Shown here: one piece after another, positions 1 through 9,340 of the stretch
Numbering within the stretch: the first letter of the stretch is position 1
How the letters are laid out: every line of letters begins with the position of its first letter
Origin: Atopobiaceae bacterium UBA7016
GTDB lineage: Bacteria; Actinomycetota; Coriobacteriia; Coriobacteriales; Atopobiaceae
Length of the DNA stretch: 39,653 nt
Direction of reading: 5' to 3'
Assembly (NCBI GenBank): GCA_002449555.1
Contig: DJXA01000048.1
Coordinates: 1 to 39,653, forward strand
Program-made: the position numbers and the translations under genes
The notes under the pieces: generated by a model
The model's input: the letters and a program-made list of their open reading frames with translations, nothing else
Told to the model about the DNA's origin: nothing
The model's database searches: none

Positions 1-1183
1 ACATCGAGAACGGGGCGTAGTTCGGGTCAGCGTGTGTGCTCATTTCGCATCCGCCGAAGCCTGCGTTGTAGACGGTCGCTCCAGTGTCTTGCGCAAGGTA
101 GGAGGATACGTCATGCGGAGGCCGTGTCAGTCCGAATATGCTGTCACCAAAGTTGACGATGCTCTTTCCAGCGAACGGCAGCTTTGCGTATTCATCAAGC
201 ACGCCAGCCTGCGGGCCAGACTCAACAACCCAGAACCTGAATCCACGGTTGTTGTCGCTCGTGAATCTGATGTACTTTGCCCCAGAGATAGTGCTGTCAA
301 TCGGCATCCAGACAACCGTCTCGCCGTTGAACGTGTCGAACTCGTAGTTTGTGCCAGGGAACCGCCTGTCGATGTAGCTGCCCTCTGACGCGCTTCCGTA
401 GTAGTAGATGCCACCGAGCGGGAACTTGGTCATGTTGGTGACAACTCGGCAAACGCCGTATAGCCCAGAAAGCGGGATAAACCCTGACGTGTCGATATTG
501 GCCGTCGCAGAGCTTTCGTATAGAGCGCCGCTTGAGTTGAGGTCTTTCCCGACGTTCGGAAGCACGTAAAAGTCGGTCGGTGTTATCGCGTCAACCTGAT
601 AGTCGATGGCTGTCTTTATATCTGCGATTGACGTGTCTGAGGCGATTTCATCAACCGTGTCTTTCAGGCTGCCAGAGCGCGTGAACGTGATGTACTTCCA
701 GCCGTCTGCTATCTCGTCGGCCGTAAACGCTGCGTCGTTTGGCTTCGAGACCCAGAAGAAGTATTCCCCATCTGCCTGCACGACATAGCGATTCCCAGTC
801 TGTGTCGGAACGGCCACGAAGGTACTCCCGCCATCAGCTGTGTAGCCTCCGCCGAAGTAGTTGATTACCGATGCGTCCTTCATGACCACATCGCCCTGCT
901 TGAGGTCGATGTACGTGCCAAGCGCGAAGGTCATCCTGACGTTGTTTGACGAGTACGCTTCAGCTCCGTTGCTTACGTACCTTGTGCCGAGAATAAACGG
1001 GGGCGGGACAATAACACCGTTCATGCCGACAATTTGCGACTCGATTATGCCGACCGTACCGAGCACCCCACCTGTCTGCGCCAACATCGCGTCGGTGATG
1101 TGGTCTGGTTGGTCTGCGTAGCCCTTGGTGGCCTGCCAGACCTGCGCGACGCCATCGCCGTCGAGGTATTTCTTGTCTGCCAT
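1..1183 (-). CDS. Tail fibre/receptor-binding protein with SGNH-hydrolase domain (3' end outside window)
   Basis: An open frame starts at the ATG at 1183 (first residues MADKKYLDGDGVAQVWQ) and runs off the window edge, so at least 394 residues are present and the C-terminus is missing. The N-terminal part resembles the adaptor regions of phage fibre proteins. Around residue 343 the protein reads KSIVNFGDSIFG, the GDS block I of SGNH/GDSL hydrolases, followed by a conserved-looking YNAGFGGCEMSTHAD stretch. Such domains on phage tails deacylate or cleave host surface glycans. It is the last visible late gene, 9 bp after the preceding fibre gene. The hydrolase call rests on one motif block, because the Ser-Asp-His remainder lies outside the window. 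Confidence 0.8.
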   Translation of the reverse strand, partial: MADKKYLDGDGVAQVWQATKGYADQPDHITDAMLAQTGGVLGTVGIIESQIVGMNGVIVPPPFILGTRYVSNGAEAYSSNNVRMTFALGTYIDLKQGDVVMKDASVINYFGGGYTADGGSTFVAVPTQTGNRYVVQADGEYFFWVSKPNDAAFTADEIADGWKYITFTRSGSLKDTVDEIASDTSIADIKTAIDYQVDAITPTDFYVLPNVGKDLNSSGALYESSATANIDTSGFIPLSGLYGVCRVVTNMTKFPLGGIYYYGSASEGSYIDRRFPGTNYEFDTFNGETVVWMPIDSTISGAKYIRFTSDNNRGFRFWVVESGPQAGVLDEYAKLPFAGKSIVNFGDSIFGLTRPPHDVSSYLAQDTGATVYNAGFGGCEMSTHADPNYAPFSM

Positions 1184-1192
1184 ACTGCCTCC

Positions 1193-1945
1193 TTACACGA
1201 GGATTGCCGCAAGCTCGGACTGGGTTAGCGGGCGTATGCCGTCGAGCCTCGCCTTGTCAGCCGCCGACATGAGGCCATCGGCGCTAGAGGTGGCGATGGC
1301 GTCGGGAATCTTGACAGTGCGCGCGGTCAGGCCCGTCACGTGGCCCGTCGCGTCGCTCGTGACCTGCGATACGCTGAACGTGCCGCCGAACGCGGGCGTC
1401 TGGTTTCCCGTGGGCTGGCCCGTGTGCGCGGTGTAGGACGGGTGCGTGTAGGCGTTCGCGCCCTCGGCGATGCCGTCCAGCTTGGCCTTGTCGGCGGCGC
1501 TCATCACGCCAGCCAAGTTGCCAGACGCCGCTGGCAGGGTCATGGTGTCAAGCGTGTCCTCTATGACTGTTGGTAAACCGCCGCTCACACCCGCACGCTG
1601 GCGCACGAGGCGAATCACGACGGACGCGGCGCTTGCCACCGCCCTGAGCGCGCCGTGCAAGTCCCACCAGTGCGCGTCGCCGAACAGGGCGGCTGTGTTG
1701 TAGCCGACTGGCGGCGCGGGGACGGTGCCGCCCTCGCCCCCCTCGCCGGATGCCGCGCCGCCCATCTCGGTCGGAACCTCGTCCGCGAAGGGCAGGCGCT
1801 TGGCCGTCCCGCTAGCGGTGGAGACGTACACGGCGTCGCCGTCAGCCGTCTCGGTGTCGCCCGACATGACCACGGCGAACTCGCCAGCAAGCATCTTCGA
1901 GGCGTCCCAGTCGCCGTAGTCGCCTCGCCTCACCTGTATAGCCAT
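1193..1945 (-). CDS. Tail fibre / baseplate appendage protein
   Basis: This 250-residue protein begins MAIQVRRGDYGDWDASKM, a start typical of upper-baseplate or fibre proteins of Gram-positive siphophages. The C-terminal half contains two copies of the phage-fibre signature AADKAKLDGI (one followed by AEGANAYTHP, the other AADKARLDGI), plus an intervening beta-rich segment with GTFSVSQVTSDATGHVTG. These repeats are usual in trimeric fibre shafts. The ATG has an AAGGAG Shine-Dalgarno site 5 nt upstream. It sits between the large spike protein and the SGNH fibre, so it probably links baseplate to receptor-binding tip. The exact receptor is unknown. Confidence 0.82.
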   Translation of the reverse strand: MAIQVRRGDYGDWDASKMLAGEFAVVMSGDTETADGDAVYVSTASGTAKRLPFADEVPTEMGGAASGEGGEGGTVPAPPVGYNTAALFGDAHWWDLHGALRAVASAASVVIRLVRQRAGVSGGLPTVIEDTLDTMTLPAASGNLAGVMSAADKAKLDGIAEGANAYTHPSYTAHTGQPTGNQTPAFGGTFSVSQVTSDATGHVTGLTARTVKIPDAIATSSADGLMSAADKARLDGIRPLTQSELAAILV

Positions 1946-1966
1946 CGTTGCTCCTTATCGTTGTCT

Positions 1967-2026
1967 GCCGTTCGCCACGAGCGTCCCACCGCATGGCATG
2001 CCACCTGCGGTCGAGCGCACGACGGC
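1967..2026 (-). promoter_or_regulatory. Post-stop conserved 14-mer plus hairpin, copy A
   Basis: On the minus strand GTGCGCTCGACCGC (2007-2020) starts 5 nt after the spike gene's TAG. It lies inside a fold closed by GCCGT/ACGGC (1967-1971 with 2022-2026), with an inner ACCGCA/TGCGGT stem. Near-identical 14-mers occur at 10650-10663 and 15752-15765. The function is unknown. Confidence 0.5.
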
Positions 2027-4872
2027 TAGTTGATCGGGTACACCAGCTCGCCGTAGGCCGTGGTCTGGCTGGACGATGCCTTGGTTGACATGTGCAGGTA
2101 GCCGCTCGTGTCCATCCACATGCAGCCCGTGTTGTTGGACGAGTGGTAGATGGGCGCGGTCACCTCGCGGTCGGGCCTGTAGGCCACGTTTATCGCCGAG
2201 GAGTTGACGGTGATGCCGTTCGCCGTGATGGTCAGGCCAGACGCGATGTTGGCCTGTATCCACACGAGGCCGGAAACCACGCGGAAGCGCACGTAGCTGG
2301 CCGCACCAGCGCTGCCTATGAGGTAGGCGTAGCTCGACCTCGGCATGTCGGCGTGCGCGAGGGCGCGGAAGCTGGGGGTTCCGGCGCTCCCGTTCGGTGC
2401 CGCGAGCACGGTGTTGGCCGCGCGGCTCTGCGTCGCGAGGAAGTAGAGCGACCTCCACGCGCCGTTGACGTATCCCTGCACGTTTCCGCTCGACTTCTCG
2501 ATGCGCCATATGGCGTTGCTAGAGTCACGCAGGTACAGGTACGATGCGTCGCCGCCGAAGCGGGCCTTGCCGTTGCACGCGACAACGGAGCCGTCCGAGA
2601 GGACGGCGAAGCCCTCCTGGAACGTGTTCTGGCCCGACCCGATGGCGAGCAGCATGGAGCTGCCGTCACGCGCGGACTCCATGCCCGCCTGCCTGAACAG
2701 CATGCGCGTGCCGGAGGACAGGCCAACCGTCAGGTCTTGCCCGTTGGTGCCGAAGTGCGGCTCGCCGCTGGTCGCGTAGTCGGTCACGCCGAGGGTTCCG
2801 TCCCTGACCTCCACGCTGCCGTCCACGCCGATCGCGCCCGCGATGTCGGCGCTGCCGTCCGCGAAGTCGATGGACACGCCGCCCATCTCCTCGTGGATTG
2901 GCGCGCCCAAGTCCTCCGCTTGGGGGAACAGCTTTATGTCGGCGCGAAACTTGCCGTCTGTCTGGTCGTACAGGATGCCCGCGTAGTTGCCGCTGTCGAA
3001 CGGCTGGCCGTTGGAGTCGAGCACGTCGTAGATGCCGCTGACGCTGCTCTCGGCCACCGTCATGCCGGAGTCGGCACCCGTGGGCAGGAGCACCTTCATG
3101 GTGCTCAGGTCTACCGTGTAGCCGCCGTTCAGCCTGACGAGCAGCGCCTCGACGTAGGCGTTGGTGTGCTCGCTGCCCTCGGCTGCGGTGGTGCCGCCGC
3201 CATAGATTCCCACGAGCTGGCCTTGATACCTCACCTCGTACAGACGGTCTGGCCCCTCATAGATGGCGAAGCCGGACTGGTCTATGTTGACGTGCGCGCC
3301 GCCCTCATAGCCGATGGCCGAGCCGTCCTTGCCGAAGCGCGCGACGATGTTCTCGGCCTCGTTGCCCTCGCCGTCGAAGAAGGCGATGGCCGACTTGGTG
3401 ATGGTGACGAGGTTGGTGAGCGCCGTCCTGATGGCGATGCCGAGCGCGTTGGCGAGCAGGTTGGCCCCGTGCGGCTCCGTTTCCCACGACGCCTGCGAGG
3501 CCTGCGTGACGTGCACGCCATCGTCAGCCGTCCAGAAGTGCTGGTTCATCGCGGCGGCGAGGTCGTTGGCCTCGTCCGCGACCCTGCGCGCGGCCTTGGT
3601 CGCGGCGGTGACCCTCTGGACGGCATCCTTGATGGTGTTGATGGCGCGGGTGACGGGGCCAGTGCGCTGCATTGACTTGCGCGACGGCGGCTCCGCGCCG
3701 CACGCGAGCCGCTGCGAGCCGCCCGAACTCCACGTGGCCTGCGTCACGTAGGAGCGGTAGGCGCGACCGAGCCTGTCGGTCAGCACCATCGCGTCGCCAG
3801 CCTGCAGGCTCGGGTCGCCCATCACGTCGGCCTCGACCGTGCGGAAGGTCAGGCCGACCACGCGCTGCCCGACCATGGTGGCGGTCGTGGCTGCGGTGCC
3901 GTATGGCACGAGCGGGTTGTCCGTCAGCTCAAGGACGTAGCCCTCCTGACCGAACAGCGCCGTCTCGCCAGCCTCGCCCTGCCCCTCCTCGACCACCTGC
4001 TGCTGGGCCGTCACGCGCACGCCAGTGATGATGACGTCCATCGCGCCCGTCGTGAGGGAGCGGATGGCGCTCACGTCGCGCCAGCCCGTAGCGCCGCCGA
4101 GCACGCCGCCGGAGTAGGTGTCGCCGCCCGTCATGAACGCGCCGCCGTCAGCGGCGTCGCCGTCCTCGTAGGGCGTCTGGACGCCCGCGAAGGTGCCGCC
4201 GTCCAGCCAGCTCTCGGAGTCGAACGCGCCCATGTCGTACCAGCCGAAGTCCAGCTCGCCCTCGGGCGTCATGCGGGCGAAGGAGCACGAGAGCTGGGCC
4301 ACGAAGCCGAGCATGTCGATGCAGGACAGCTCGTCGGTCGGGCGGCTCGCGACCTCGTGCGTCGAGTTCTGGAAGGTGGCCGACGCCATGGTGATGCCAA
4401 CGTGGTCGCAGATGTCGGCCACGATCTTGCCGAGCGTGGCAGGGTACTCGGTCGTGACCGCCGAGTACGGCACCTCGAAGCGGCCCATCCAGTCGCGGAG
4501 CTGCAGCGGGTAGGTGCGCCCGCGCGTGGTGGGAACGTCCACGTCGTAGGTGCCGAGCAGTGCCCACTCCACCTCGCCGTCGCCTATGTCAGCGCCCGCG
4601 TAGAGCAGCGCGGTCGCGTCCTCTAGGTCGAGTAGGTCGAGCCAGCCGTCATAGTTGGCGAGCGTGACGGTCGCCGTGCCGACGATGGCCGCGCCTATGT
4701 CGAAGCTGCCGCTTGACGAGGTTGCGCCCGTGACTGACAGCCCGCCTATGGCGATGTGGTCGCCACCGACGCGCACGGTCGTGCGGTCGGCCAGGTACAG
4801 GACGGCGCGAACCATCGGTGTCGCCCCGCGCTGGAACGCCCTGCGGAACGCGGCAGAGGTCGGGAGCGACAT
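2026..4872 (-). CDS. Large baseplate / tail-spike structural protein
   Basis: This 948-residue protein follows the distal tail protein with a 2-bp gap and a GAGAGG ribosome-binding site. Residues 1-400 form a beta-rich, tail-associated region comparable in position to the gp18/Tal-type baseplate hub of Gram-positive siphophages. Around 405-445 comes a helical stretch (AINTIKDAVQRVTAATKAAR) leading into QHFWTADDGVHVTQA, a phrase seen in many Firmicutes and actinobacterial minor tail proteins. The rest is Gly/Ser-rich and repetitive, like a spike or fibre shaft, ending in a possible intramolecular knob. No endopeptidase or muralytic motif is evident. The structural assignment is confident, the precise hub role less so. 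Confidence 0.8.
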   Translation of the reverse strand: MSLPTSAAFRRAFQRGATPMVRAVLYLADRTTVRVGGDHIAIGGLSVTGATSSSGSFDIGAAIVGTATVTLANYDGWLDLLDLEDATALLYAGADIGDGEVEWALLGTYDVDVPTTRGRTYPLQLRDWMGRFEVPYSAVTTEYPATLGKIVADICDHVGITMASATFQNSTHEVASRPTDELSCIDMLGFVAQLSCSFARMTPEGELDFGWYDMGAFDSESWLDGGTFAGVQTPYEDGDAADGGAFMTGGDTYSGGVLGGATGWRDVSAIRSLTTGAMDVIITGVRVTAQQQVVEEGQGEAGETALFGQEGYVLELTDNPLVPYGTAATTATMVGQRVVGLTFRTVEADVMGDPSLQAGDAMVLTDRLGRAYRSYVTQATWSSGGSQRLACGAEPPSRKSMQRTGPVTRAINTIKDAVQRVTAATKAARRVADEANDLAAAMNQHFWTADDGVHVTQASQASWETEPHGANLLANALGIAIRTALTNLVTITKSAIAFFDGEGNEAENIVARFGKDGSAIGYEGGAHVNIDQSGFAIYEGPDRLYEVRYQGQLVGIYGGGTTAAEGSEHTNAYVEALLVRLNGGYTVDLSTMKVLLPTGADSGMTVAESSVSGIYDVLDSNGQPFDSGNYAGILYDQTDGKFRADIKLFPQAEDLGAPIHEEMGGVSIDFADGSADIAGAIGVDGSVEVRDGTLGVTDYATSGEPHFGTNGQDLTVGLSSGTRMLFRQAGMESARDGSSMLLAIGSGQNTFQEGFAVLSDGSVVACNGKARFGGDASYLYLRDSSNAIWRIEKSSGNVQGYVNGAWRSLYFLATQSRAANTVLAAPNGSAGTPSFRALAHADMPRSSYAYLIGSAGAASYVRFRVVSGLVWIQANIASGLTITANGITVNSSAINVAYRPDREVTAPIYHSSNNTGCMWMDTSGYLHMSTKASSSQTTAYGELVYPIN

Positions 4873-4874
4873 GG

Positions 4875-5261
4875 CTACCTCTCAATCACGTCGAACGTCA
4901 GGTTGGTCAGGCGCTTGGAGTCGGAGCGCGGCAGGTTGAACCACTTGAATGGGGCGGTTCGGTCGCCCGCGTAGAAGGTGCGGGTCTGGTACTCGCCGTC
5001 CATCACGTCCCAGTAGCGCACCTGGAAGTACTCGCGGTTGACCGCCTTGAGGACGGTGCTCGCGTCCTCCATGGTCGGGTTGAGCCACGCCAGCTTGAGC
5101 TTGCGCTTGCTGGTGATGTACTCCTTGTACATCGTGGCGTTGACGTCCTGCGTGCGGCCCGCGTCGGGCGCGGACACGTCCTGCAGGCCCCATTCGAGCG
5201 TGGACGGGTCGGGCATGGCCGCGAGCGTGCCGCCAACGGGGCCAATCCAGAGCATAGCCAC
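4875..5261 (-). CDS. Distal tail protein-like (DUF6711-type)
   Basis: This 128-residue protein lies directly after the tape measure gene and before the large baseplate protein, the position of the distal tail (Dit-like) protein. The text contains LEWGLQDVSAPDAGRT and LKLAWLNPTMEDASTVLKAV, followed by FQVRYWDVMDGEYQTRTFYAGDR, which resemble small Dit-like proteins of the DUF6711 kind. Start: GTG at 5261, with GGAGGTGA 7 nt upstream inside the tape measure gene's end; ATG at 5255 is the alternative. It probably forms the ring joining tail tube to baseplate. The family name is from memory of similar proteins, not a search. Confidence 0.7.
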   Translation of the reverse strand: MAMLWIGPVGGTLAAMPDPSTLEWGLQDVSAPDAGRTQDVNATMYKEYITSKRKLKLAWLNPTMEDASTVLKAVNREYFQVRYWDVMDGEYQTRTFYAGDRTAPFKWFNLPRSDSKRLTNLTFDVIER

Positions 5262-5263
5262 CG

Positions 5264-8200
5264 CTACATCACCTCCATGATGGGCGCGAGGTCGAGCGTG
5301 CCGTCAGCAGCGCCCATGCCGACGTTCTCCACGACGATTCGGGCGAGCGTCTGGCCGTCGATCGCGAAGGTAAGCTCGCGCTGCTGCTGGCCCTGCTGCT
5401 GCCCACCAGCCTGCACGATGCCCTGCAGCGTGCCGTAGGCCACCGCGTCGGCCATGCGGTCATAGTCGATGTCGAGCGAGCCAGTGACCTGCTGGGTCAT
5501 GGTCGAGACTGTGTTGAGCGAGCCGCCGAGGTCGAGCGCACCCGTCGCGGTCGCGCGGTTCACGGCATCGACCGCGCCCTGCGCCATCGACGCGGCGACC
5601 ATTGAGACGTTGGCAATCTCGTCCTCCATGCCGAGCGCGAAGCCCTCGCCCACGAACTGGCCGATTTCGCGCGTGACCTTTGACGGCGAGGACACCATAG
5701 GGATGTTCCTGAGATTCCTGAGCGCCGTGCTCGCGAGCTGGCCCGCCGCCGCGTCAACGCGCTTGTTCTTGTCCTCCATGCCCTTGGCGAAGCCCTCGCC
5801 GACGTACTGGCCTATCTCACGCGCCCTCACGCGGTAGTCAAGCCAGTAGATTGCGTTGGTGCCGAGCAGCTTTGCCTTCTGGCCCGCCAGCGATTCCTTT
5901 GACCCGATGCCGTTGGAGTAGTTGTTGCCGATGCCCTGTCCGTAGGTGGTCGCGGTGCCGCGATAGTCCAGCCAGTAGACCGCGTTCGTGCCCAGCTTCT
6001 TCGCGCTGGTACCCGCATACGTCTCCTTCGAGGCGATGCCCGTACCGTAGTTGGTGCCCATCGTCTCGCCGTGGCTCTTTCCTGTCTTGAGCGTGTTGGG
6101 GTCTCCGAGGCCAGCCGCGCCCTTGCCAGCCACGCCGATGCCAGCCTTCTGCACGAACGTGGACATGGACGAGATGCCCTTGCCGTAGGCCGTCGAGAGC
6201 GCCTTGCCCGCCGCGTCGGGAATGGTGGACGAGTTGACGGTGCTCTGCAGGCCGTTCATCACGTCGATGCCGAGGCTCTGCTTCACCTTCGCGGACAGCT
6301 CCGTGTTGGTGACGCCCTTCGCCATCGTGGGGTCTAGCGTCTTCGCGACCGTGGTCGCCGACTTCTGGATTGCTGGCGAGGACTTCTTGACGGCGTTGGT
6401 GCCGGAATCCTCGACCGCGCCCTGCAGCTTCGTGCTGGCCTTGGAGACGGCCTTGTTGACGGCGGTGGTCACCGTGCCAACGCCAGCCTTCGCGGCCTTC
6501 TCGGTGGCCGTGGTGGCCTTGGGCACGTGCTTGGAGACGTTCTGCATGGCCTCGTCGGACGCCTTCGCGCCGTCCTCCACGTCGGAGAGGAACTGCCTGA
6601 CGTTGGAGAACGAGAAATCTCCCTGCGCGAGCGCGAGCATGTCCTTGGAGAGCGCGACGAACAGACCGCCGATGTTCTCTATCAGCTCCTTGGCCTTGTT
6701 CAGCTTGGTGTTCATGGTCTTGGCGAAGTCAACGACCTTGTTCTTGGCCTCGACAACCTTGTCAACGAAGCCCTCGACCGCCTCGCGGATGGCGGGGCCG
6801 TGCTCGTCGAACCAGCCGTTGATGTCGCGCAGCGTCTCGACCACGCCGTTGATGCGGCCCTTGAGGTCGTAGCGCAGGAAATCGCCGACGATGGAGAGCA
6901 CCTTGCCAAGACCGTCGAGCAGCGGGTCGATTACGGGCTGCAGGACGGAGCCGATGTTCGACGCTAGGAGGCCGACCTGCTCGCCGAGGTCGTGGAAGGT
7001 CGGGGCCATTTCCTCGAACCACTGCGACCACTTCTGCAGCTCGCCAATGCCCCAACGCAGGGCTTCGGCCAGCTTCTCGCCAATCCATTGCGTGACCGGG
7101 CGCAGACCCTCGACAAGCCCAAGAAGCGCCTCGGAGACGCCGTGCAACATGGACGTTGCAAGTTGCCACTCCGACGCCTTCCAGTCAAGCACCAGCTCGA
7201 AGATGTGCGGTACGCGCAAGTCCTCCCAGAGCGGAGTCAGAATCTTGAGCACGTCGGTTGCAAACTCGGAGAACCACCCGCTGACCTCCACCAGATAGTC
7301 CTCAAGCGAGCCGAAGATGTCTGTGCCATCGAATGACTTCTTGATGCGTTCCCACGAGTCCTTTGCCTGCGCGACGAACGGCTCCCACTTCGCGCCGATG
7401 CGGGTCAGCGTCTCGGTGATGCGCTTCTCAAGCTCCTCGTAGGGCGAGCCGTCGCCGAGGAAGTCGTATGTCGGCAGCTCGAAGCCCTCCATGCCGCCGC
7501 CACCGCCGCCGATGCCGCCGCCACCGCCGCCGCCGCCAGAGCTTGTGTCGGTGGCGTCCTTGAGCACGTTCAGCTCGTCAAAGCCGAGAATCGTCCGCTT
7601 TAGCTTCTCGTACTCCTTGGCCGCGTTGCCAGCGGAGCCGCCAGCGGCGTCGGTCGCGTCGGCGAGGTCGCCCATGCCGCCCACGGCAGAGGACATGCCG
7701 CCGCCAGAGCCGAGCGAGCCGAGGAAGCCGTCCATCATGGCCTTGCCGCCCGTGAGCGACGCGAGCATGTTGCCCACGGTCGCCAGCGCGCGGGCGAGCG
7801 GGATGAGGATCGAGAGAACCGCGCCGAGGGCTGGCAGCAGCACGCCGCCCCACGCCACGGCTGCGGCGCGGGCCGCGCTGCCGAAGATGCGAATCTGGTT
7901 CATGGGCGACTGGACGGTGCGGGCCATGTCGCCGTGGACGAAGCTGACCTGCTCTATCATCGCGCGGTAGCGCAGCAGGGCCTTCTCGGCCTGCGTCATG
8001 GAGTCAACCGACCTGTCGATGCCCCACGCCAGCGCGTCCTCCTTGAGACGCGCTTCCGAGAGGTCGAAGCCAAGCTCGCGGAGCGGCCTGAGCTGGCCCG
8101 ATAGGCCCGCCTGAACCTTCTCCATCGCCGTCTGCACGTCGATGTTGTAGAAGGAGCTGAGGTCGTAGGAGAGCTGCGTGAGCTGCTGCGACATGAGGGC

Positions 8201-9340
8201 GGCGTTCTCGGACGCCACGCCCATGCCCTGGGCCATGGACATGAACACGCCCTGCCCCTTGACCCACTCCTGCGGGTTGATGCCGAGCGACTGGTTGACC
8301 TGCTGCGCGTAGTCCCACGCCTGCTGGCCGAAGTCGCCCATGGCGACCGTGAACAGGTTCATGTCCTCGACGTAGCTGCCAGCGGCCTCGGTCGCGCTGC
8401 GAATCGCGCCCATCGCGGCCCTGATGCTGGCCACGACGGCAGCAATCTTGGTCAAGCCGCCGAGGCTCCCGAGAAGCCCGCCTGACGAGGACTTGCCCAT
8501 GCGCTCGTACTTGTTTGCGGCGGCGCTTGCCTTGGTCAGCGCACGCATGCCAGCCGCGACGTTCGCCAGCCTGTCGGGCAGGTCGGCGAGGGCGGCGCTC
8601 AGGCGTTGGCAGTCCTCGGCGAGCTGGTCGAAGTCCATGTCGTGCAGGCCCTTGGCCGCGTCGGGGAGCTGCCTCATGGCCCGCACGGTGGTGCTCAGGC
8701 CGTTCTTGGGAATCTCCGCGAGGTGGCTCAGGGCCGCGACGAGCGACTGCACCTTCTCCGCTGGAAGGTCTGTGGTGGCGAGCGCCGAAGCGCCAGCCGC
8801 GATGTTGCGGAGCTGGTTGCCGAGGGCGGCGGTGGGCGGCGTGACCGCAGACAGCGCGGAAACGCCGTCCGCTATGTCGCGCAGCTTGTAGGATATGCCG
8901 TCAGGTATGGGCGTGCTCGCGAGCGTCGTGGCGAGCGTCGCGATGTTGGTGGCCGTCTCCTTGCGCATGGTGACGCCCGAGAGGCCCTGCAGGGCGCTTC
9001 CGAGCGCCTGCAGCTTGGTCGCGGTGCCGTCCGGCATGGCCGCGACGTTGGCCGTGATCGCGGTGATGCCGTTCGCCACGGTCGGCGAGACCTTCACGCC
9101 CGACATCATCTGCGCGGCGCTGGCGACCTCGCGCATGCCCTGCGCCACGTTGGAGAGCGACGGCACGCTGGCGAGTTCCGTCAGCGATGCCGTCAGCGTG
9201 TGAATCTTGGTGGTGACGCCGCGCCCGACCGCCGCCTTGAGGTGGTCTACGGCCTGCGCGACCTTCTCTAGCTCCTGCGCGGCCCTGCCGCCGTCAGCCT
9301 CGACATCGACCCTGAGCTGGTCGAGAACGCCGTCAGCCAT
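5264..9340 (-). CDS. Tape measure protein
   Basis: At 1358 residues this is the longest gene in the window, placed after the frameshifted chaperone pair as in most siphophages. The N-terminal 300 residues are helical with repeated short Leu/Ala phrases. A hydrophobic segment lies near residues 485-525 (WGGVLLPALGAVLSILIPLA), and a polyglycine linker near 598-617. The C-terminus (about 1115-1240) has paired repeats, NAVYWLDYR / NAIYWLDYR and EIGQYVGEGFAKGM / EIGQFVGEGFALGM, the latter after SSPSKV, a recurring tape-measure motif. It sets tail length and probably helps DNA passage. It overlaps the upstream frame by 8 bp, with GAGGGA before the ATG. Confidence 0.95.
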   Translation of the reverse strand: MADGVLDQLRVDVEADGGRAAQELEKVAQAVDHLKAAVGRGVTTKIHTLTASLTELASVPSLSNVAQGMREVASAAQMMSGVKVSPTVANGITAITANVAAMPDGTATKLQALGSALQGLSGVTMRKETATNIATLATTLASTPIPDGISYKLRDIADGVSALSAVTPPTAALGNQLRNIAAGASALATTDLPAEKVQSLVAALSHLAEIPKNGLSTTVRAMRQLPDAAKGLHDMDFDQLAEDCQRLSAALADLPDRLANVAAGMRALTKASAAANKYERMGKSSSGGLLGSLGGLTKIAAVVASIRAAMGAIRSATEAAGSYVEDMNLFTVAMGDFGQQAWDYAQQVNQSLGINPQEWVKGQGVFMSMAQGMGVASENAALMSQQLTQLSYDLSSFYNIDVQTAMEKVQAGLSGQLRPLRELGFDLSEARLKEDALAWGIDRSVDSMTQAEKALLRYRAMIEQVSFVHGDMARTVQSPMNQIRIFGSAARAAAVAWGGVLLPALGAVLSILIPLARALATVGNMLASLTGGKAMMDGFLGSLGSGGGMSSAVGGMGDLADATDAAGGSAGNAAKEYEKLKRTILGFDELNVLKDATDTSSGGGGGGGGIGGGGGGMEGFELPTYDFLGDGSPYEELEKRITETLTRIGAKWEPFVAQAKDSWERIKKSFDGTDIFGSLEDYLVEVSGWFSEFATDVLKILTPLWEDLRVPHIFELVLDWKASEWQLATSMLHGVSEALLGLVEGLRPVTQWIGEKLAEALRWGIGELQKWSQWFEEMAPTFHDLGEQVGLLASNIGSVLQPVIDPLLDGLGKVLSIVGDFLRYDLKGRINGVVETLRDINGWFDEHGPAIREAVEGFVDKVVEAKNKVVDFAKTMNTKLNKAKELIENIGGLFVALSKDMLALAQGDFSFSNVRQFLSDVEDGAKASDEAMQNVSKHVPKATTATEKAAKAGVGTVTTAVNKAVSKASTKLQGAVEDSGTNAVKKSSPAIQKSATTVAKTLDPTMAKGVTNTELSAKVKQSLGIDVMNGLQSTVNSSTIPDAAGKALSTAYGKGISSMSTFVQKAGIGVAGKGAAGLGDPNTLKTGKSHGETMGTNYGTGIASKETYAGTSAKKLGTNAVYWLDYRGTATTYGQGIGNNYSNGIGSKESLAGQKAKLLGTNAIYWLDYRVRAREIGQYVGEGFAKGMEDKNKRVDAAAGQLASTALRNLRNIPMVSSPSKVTREIGQFVGEGFALGMEDEIANVSMVAASMAQGAVDAVNRATATGALDLGGSLNTVSTMTQQVTGSLDIDYDRMADAVAYGTLQGIVQAGGQQQGQQQRELTFAIDGQTLARIVVENVGMGAADGTLDLAPIMEVM

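Noticed and set aside
2092..3675. Long plus-strand frame (527 codons) opposite the spike gene
   Set aside because: Arg/Val/His-biased translation with no family features; it is the antisense shadow of a high-GC gene on the minus strand.
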